Assembly (NCBI RefSeq): GCF_947381555.1
Contig: NZ_CANCWQ010000004.1
Coordinates: forward strand, 37,259-101,258
From: Limosilactobacillus pulli
GTDB taxonomy: Bacteria > Bacillota > Bacilli > Lactobacillales > Lactobacillaceae
Length of the DNA: 64,000 nucleotides
Direction of reading: 5' to 3'
In this document: piece after piece, positions 60,215 through 64,000 of the stretch
Layout: the number at the start of each line of letters is the position of its first letter
How positions within the stretch are numbered: position 1 is the first letter of the stretch
Made by a program: the position numbers and the translations under genes
Notes under the pieces: generated by a model
The model's database searches: none
What the model was told of the DNA's origin: nothing
The model's input: only the letters and a program-made list of their open reading frames with translations

Positions 60215-62827
60215 ATGCCACAACAAGGAAAAAGATTGGGCGAATATCTTTACGAGTATTTAGAAAATGATGATTACTTACGCAAGCTGATGAGTATTTT
60301 GTCTAAGCAGTATGGTTGTTGGTTATTTCATCTAGATTGGAAGTTAACAGGAAAGCAGAAACATGATCTTCTACGCTTCGCCGATTTGCTATCAAAATCA
60401 ATCAATAAAAAGGGAGATAGTAGGCAAAAAAATAGTGCCTTGAAAATTGTTGCTACTCTATCCAAAATGTATCCTAACGATCCTGAGGTTTCACTGATTA
60501 CTAATGAGGTTTTGACCAGCTTTAACAACTTTTTGCCTCGTCAAGGACAAAGCTATACGCTAGTTCCAACAATTGAGCAGTTATGGAACGAAGCCTTGGT
60601 AAACTATCAAAAAGAGAAACGCCAGATTCCTGGAGAAGAAAGTAAGTCGTTTATCGGTAAGCAAGATATAATTTTTAAGTCTTTGAGCAATGAACTTACT
60701 AGTTTTTCAGCTCCAACATCGATGGGGAAGACCTTTTTAATTGAAAAGTATATTGAGCTTCAAGTGAAGGAGGGTGTCGTAGGCAACTTTGCGATCACTG
60801 TACCAAGCAAGGCACTCATTACCGAAGTAAAGGTTCAGCTCATTAAGGATTTAGGGACAAAATTAGGCGAAAAACAATATCGAGTCATTTCTCATCCTGA
60901 AGAGTACAGGGTAGATTACGAGGGAAGCTATATTTGCGTAATGACTCCTGAACGCCTATTAGCCCTTTTAACACAATATTCAGCAGCACGGTTAATACAC
61001 CTGTTTATTGATGAGTCTCAAAAAGTTACAGAAGCAAGTTCGCGTAGTGCCTTTTACTATGAAATATTTGACAGGGTTAGTGCATGGGAAAATCGACCGA
61101 AGGTAACCTTTGCCTCACCATTGATTCCAAATCCAGGAATATTTAAAAAGTTAGTACAAACAGCCGCATCGAATGATGGCCTTCGCATTGTCGAATCCCC
61201 AGTAACCCAGGTGGAAATTATCTTTGATCGCTATGCTAATAAAGCGGAAGTATATGATGATTTGAATCAAAATACTATTCCGATAGGTAAATTTAAAGAA
61301 ACGCTATCAGTACCAGATATTATTCGGAAGATGATAAGCATTTTAGGGAATAGTAATTGCAACTTGGTTTATTATGGTTCAAAAGTCAATGCCATTTCAG
61401 ATGCTTTGGTTGTTAGTCGTTCAATGGAAGAAAGTAACGATCCAAGGTTGATAGAGTTAGCTGATTATATTTCACGTAAAATTCACCCTAAATACATCTT
61501 GGTAAAACTAGTTAGAAAAGGAATAGCCTTCCACACTGGAGAATTGCCAGTTGACGTTCGCATTAGAATCGAGGAAGCCTGTCGGCAAGGAATCCTAAAG
61601 CTGGTTTTCTGCACCAGTACCCTACTGGAGGGAGTAAATTTGCCGGCTGATAATATTTTCGTTACTACGCTGCAAAATGGAAAAAGGACGCTCAGTCAAT
61701 TAGACTTCTTGAACTTAATTGGTCGAGTGGGTAGGTTAGGTCACTCCATGCTAGGAAATGTCTTTCTAATTACTGGCGATACAGCGAATTCGCATAGTAA
61801 CCGTGCTGCTTATTTATCTAGGATGAATAACAGACTAAAAAAAGCTAAGTTATCTGTTGATGTTATTAAGCCTAAGCAAGCGGCAGCAATTAAGAAGAGC
61901 CTAGAGAAAGGCGATGTGCGTTTAGATAACATTGAAAAAGATAAAAACTATGATTTAATTCGTAAATTATCATTACTTTATGTCAAGGAATTACGGAATG
62001 ATCATCATGGAGTAGTTAGAACCCATTTAGCAAAACATATAACCTACAAAGAAGAACGAAAAATTTTACAATCCTTACAAGAACGATATGTTGACGAATT
62101 AGAGGATGATATTAACTTCTCTTCTGATCAGTCTGAAAGTCTTAGAAACAAGATTAGTCAGGAAAATATTAAAGGATATCCTAATATTCATGATGGGGAA
62201 AAATTGAGGTGGCCGGAAGCCAAAGCTTTTTTACTCAAACTATCAGAAATATTTAACTGGGCTATTTATGAATCCGACTTTGTTAAGTCAAAACAAGACA
62301 AGGAAACTCAAGATAAGGTCATCGAGGATGACGCTAAAATAGCCTTACTTTGGATGAGTGGGTACAGCCTGCAACGGATTTGCGACTTTGCAATTCAAAT
62401 CCGTGATCCTGAGCGTGGAGATACAAGATTTCTTAATAGGGTAAGGCAATACCATGAGAATACCCCTAATATTGACTGGGAGACTATAACCATTAATTTA
62501 GTGATGAAAAGATTGCAAAATCTTCAGTTTGTATTAGGTAAATATTTCTTGAAAGTTACCCAGGAGTTAACTAAGAGTGGAATGCCGCCTCAGAATGACT
62601 GGTATCGTTTCATGGAGTATGGAACAGATAGTGACTTACGGATTTGGTTACAGCAGAATGGTTATTCCAGAGAATCCTCAGAATATATAGAAGACAATAA
62701 AGATGAATTTATCATTAAAACCGATAATAATTACTTTGTCTCCAAGAATATTTTAAAAGCGAACGATCTTGATGCTGTTAGTGAGACTAAGGAAATTGAA
62801 ATAAACGTTCCAGAAATTTTTATTTAG
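60215..62827 (+). CDS. Hachiman HamB-like superfamily 2 helicase
   Basis: 870 residues. Ski2/DEAD-like motifs: APTSMGKTFLIEKY (Walker A, residues 167-173), LFIDESQKV (motif II, DESQ at 266-269), FCTSTLLEGVNLPADN (motif V region) and NLIGRVGRLGH (motif VI, about 504). A long helical C-terminal part follows. HamB helicases unwind DNA and control HamA in Hachiman defence. AT-rich, + strand, and coupled to the HamA-like gene. Confidence 0.82.
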   Translation: MPQQGKRLGEYLYEYLENDDYLRKLMSILSKQYGCWLFHLDWKLTGKQKHDLLRFADLLSKSINKKGDSRQKNSALKIVATLSKMYPNDPEVSLITNEVLTSFNNFLPRQGQSYTLVPTIEQLWNEALVNYQKEKRQIPGEESKSFIGKQDIIFKSLSNELTSFSAPTSMGKTFLIEKYIELQVKEGVVGNFAITVPSKALITEVKVQLIKDLGTKLGEKQYRVISHPEEYRVDYEGSYICVMTPERLLALLTQYSAARLIHLFIDESQKVTEASSRSAFYYEIFDRVSAWENRPKVTFASPLIPNPGIFKKLVQTAASNDGLRIVESPVTQVEIIFDRYANKAEVYDDLNQNTIPIGKFKETLSVPDIIRKMISILGNSNCNLVYYGSKVNAISDALVVSRSMEESNDPRLIELADYISRKIHPKYILVKLVRKGIAFHTGELPVDVRIRIEEACRQGILKLVFCTSTLLEGVNLPADNIFVTTLQNGKRTLSQLDFLNLIGRVGRLGHSMLGNVFLITGDTANSHSNRAAYLSRMNNRLKKAKLSVDVIKPKQAAAIKKSLEKGDVRLDNIEKDKNYDLIRKLSLLYVKELRNDHHGVVRTHLAKHITYKEERKILQSLQERYVDELEDDINFSSDQSESLRNKISQENIKGYPNIHDGEKLRWPEAKAFLLKLSEIFNWAIYESDFVKSKQDKETQDKVIEDDAKIALLWMSGYSLQRICDFAIQIRDPERGDTRFLNRVRQYHENTPNIDWETITINLVMKRLQNLQFVLGKYFLKVTQELTKSGMPPQNDWYRFMEYGTDSDLRIWLQQNGYSRESSEYIEDNKDEFIIKTDNNYFVSKNILKANDLDAVSETKEIEINVPEIFI

Positions 62828-62838
62828 AGGAAGTAATC

Positions 62839-63057
62839 ATGAATAACGAAAACTTAAGCATTAGTTATAACAAATTATGGAAGCTGTTAATTGATCGTGG
62901 CATGAAAAAGAAAGATCTACAACAGGCTAGTGGAGTTAGCGCCGCTTCGATTGCTAAGTTAGGTAGGAATGGTAATGTTACGACTGAGGTATTACTAAGG
63001 GTTTGTAAGGCCTTAGGCTGTGATATTAGTGACATTATGGAGATCGTACGAAAGTAA
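62839..63057 (+). CDS. Small XRE-family regulator
   Basis: 72 residues, almost entirely a Cro/CI-type helix-turn-helix: KKKDLQQASGVSAASIAKLGRNGNVTTEVLLRVCKALGC, read in parts. It starts 11 bases after the helicase stop behind GAGGAAG. It could be a controller (C-protein-like) of the following methyltransferase genes, a regulator of the Hachiman-like operon, or both; the sequence does not decide. Confidence 0.8.
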   Translation: MNNENLSISYNKLWKLLIDRGMKKKDLQQASGVSAASIAKLGRNGNVTTEVLLRVCKALGCDISDIMEIVRK

Positions 63058-63082
63058 CAGAAGAAATAATAGGAGGATAGGG

Positions 63083-63097
63083 GTGACATTTATTTAA
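63083..63097 (+). other. Four-codon mini-ORF with a strong ribosome site
   Basis: AGGAGG at 63071-63076 is ideally spaced for GTG 63083, which opens GTG ACA TTT ATT TAA. The next gene's ATG is two bases beyond the stop and too far from that site to use it directly, so a leader-peptide/reinitiation arrangement is possible. Confidence 0.3.
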
Positions 63098-63098
63098 A

Positions 63099-63836
63099 AT
63101 GAGCAAGGAAGAAATAAGCCTTTTCGATGATCAAAAATTTGAAACCGATCATAAAAAATTTGAATTAAAAGCAATAGGTGATGATGGTCACCTAATTAAA
63201 TCTAAGGAACGAGTTCAACATCATGGTGAAGTTTTTACCCCTAAATGGATGGTGAAAAAGATGCTGTCTGAACCGGCTATTCAAGAAAAGCTTCATGATC
63301 TGCATGCCACTTTTTTTGAACCTAGTGCAGGCGAGGGTGCCTTCTTGAAAGAAATCCTACATCAGAAGCTGAACTATGTAGACCAAATTTCTAATAAAAC
63401 AACTTGGAAAAGCAATGCATTATGGTCATTAATGAGCATTTACGCTATTGAATTGTTGAAAGATAATTTAGCTCGATCAAAAGAAGCAATGATGAATATT
63501 TTTGTCAATCATTATCAAGCCTTTATGCAGAAAAGTTTGAGTTCAAAAACTGATATTTATAAATCAGCAAAATATGTAATCAATTTAAATATCGTCCAGG
63601 GTAATACACTTACCTATAGAAATGATGATGGAAAGTTAATTACTTTTAGCAACTGGATTCCATCTGGATCAAAAGTTGAACGAGAGATTTTTACTTTTAA
63701 ATCATTGTTCAATAATAGTGATGCAAATGATATAGGCGCTAATGAAGGTCAATTAAGTCTATTTGATGACTTAGAAAATAGTGATGATACGAGTAAGCAG
63801 AAAATTATTATTACTAAAGTATTTAGGATGGGATAG
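63099..63836 (+). CDS. Adenine-specific DNA methyltransferase, motif I part
   Basis: 245 residues. VQHHGEVFTPKWMVKKML and FEPSAGEGAFLKEIL (motif I, residues 73-83) are the S-adenosylmethionine-binding half of an N6-adenine methyltransferase of the Eco57I/type II broad class. It has no NPPY motif; that lies in the next ORF, in the same frame and separated only by TAG AAA. Either a natural two-gene arrangement or a gene split by a stop codon. Confidence 0.75.
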   Translation: MSKEEISLFDDQKFETDHKKFELKAIGDDGHLIKSKERVQHHGEVFTPKWMVKKMLSEPAIQEKLHDLHATFFEPSAGEGAFLKEILHQKLNYVDQISNKTTWKSNALWSLMSIYAIELLKDNLARSKEAMMNIFVNHYQAFMQKSLSSKTDIYKSAKYVINLNIVQGNTLTYRNDDGKLITFSNWIPSGSKVEREIFTFKSLFNNSDANDIGANEGQLSLFDDLENSDDTSKQKIIITKVFRMG

Positions 63837-63839
63837 AAA

Positions 63840-63941
63840 ATGAGTAAAGAATTTAAATTTGATGTTGTAATTGGTAATCCACCATATCAAGAAGAAGTTG
63901 AGGGAACTAGTGATAAACAGATTTGTCAACACCGATTTTAA
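63840..63941 (+). pseudogene. Eco57I-type methyltransferase, truncated by an insertion sequence
   Basis: From ATG 63840 the frame reads MSKEFKFDVVIGNPPYQEEV, containing the NPPY catalytic motif IV, through TSDKQ. At about 63924 the coding pattern is replaced by insertion-sequence end sequence and a TAA follows at 63939-63941. A normal member would run for several hundred more residues (target recognition and nuclease), so this gene is interrupted; its remainder should lie beyond the IS, outside the window. Confidence 0.8.
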
Positions 63942-64000
63942 AATGTAGGATTTCACCGGTTTAAAAATGTAGTTTTTCACCGATTTGTTTCTGTTGTCTG
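63924..64000. mobile_element. End of an IS21-like insertion sequence (partial)
   Basis: Starting TGTCAAC at 63924, the sequence carries CACCG at 63930, 63954 and 63978, an exact 24-base period, within repeats of the form CACCGRTTTNAAAATGTAG. Multiple internal repeats at the ends and TG termini are typical of the IS21 family. No transposase is visible because the window ends. Confidence 0.65.

Noticed and set aside
62839..63057. Phage CI-type repressor
   Set aside because: It lacks a C-terminal dimerisation or cleavage domain, lies in the opposite orientation to the element beyond the defence pair, and resembles small regulators of restriction-modification genes. Not fully excluded.
63930..64000. 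Possible CRISPR array from the 24-base periodic repeats
   Set aside because: Only three imperfect units with no unique spacers; the pattern fits internal repeats at an IS21-like end.

Overview
The window looks like the chromosome of a lactobacillus, most likely Limosilactobacillus or a close relative. This is inferred from gene order and protein character, not from any database search. It has a classical Firmicute S10-spc-alpha ribosomal superoperon without map, a four-cysteine S14, an L17 downstream element, ecfA1-ecfA2-ecfT-truA-rplM-rpsI, an xpt/purK-like/pcrA/ligA/camS/gatCAB/dagK/rlmD block, and frequent GTG and TTG starts behind strong AGGAGG sites.

Positions 1-13083 hold the end of rplC and 28 further complete genes from rplD to rplQ, all on the + strand and nearly contiguous. 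A promoter overlapped by a palindrome, followed by an attenuator-like hairpin, sits before infA. After rplQ comes an L17DE-type structured RNA. An IS30-family element (13230-14292) is inserted directly behind its U-run and separates it from the ecf operon. From 14357 to 32599 the genes are housekeeping: vitamin-transport energising module, truA, rplM-rpsI, a secreted glucosaminidase, purine salvage, PcrA, LigA, a CamS-type lipoprotein, the GatCAB amidotransferase, a lipid kinase and an rRNA methyltransferase.

Positions 32600-34900 are a transition zone. It holds a yjdF-family gene broken by one in-frame stop, with a switch-like leader on the - strand, and a CPBP membrane protease on the + strand, possibly preceded by a small ORF.

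Positions 34919-58646 form a phage-derived element written almost entirely on the - strand. Read right to left it has a structured leader RNA, a sigma-like regulator, small conserved phage genes, a DUF2800 nuclease, a DUF2815 ssDNA-binding protein, a family A DNA polymerase, a P4-type primase-helicase, a VRR-NUC nuclease, an SNF2 helicase, an ArpU/RinA-like late regulator, HNH, terminase small subunit, a ParB-methyltransferase, terminase large subunit, portal, ClpP-type protease, HK97 capsid and two head-tail connectors. It then passes directly into holin and lysozyme, followed by two overlapping large serine recombinases. No tail gene is present and the junction is tightly coupled, so a capsid-forming, tail-borrowing satellite is a serious alternative to a decayed prophage.

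Positions 58774-64000 are an AT-rich defence island on the + strand. A Hachiman-like pair (HamA/DUF1837 with a degenerate nuclease motif, and HamB helicase) is followed by a small XRE regulator and a two-ORF adenine methyltransferase. The second methyltransferase ORF is cut off by the end of an IS21-like element that runs out of the window.
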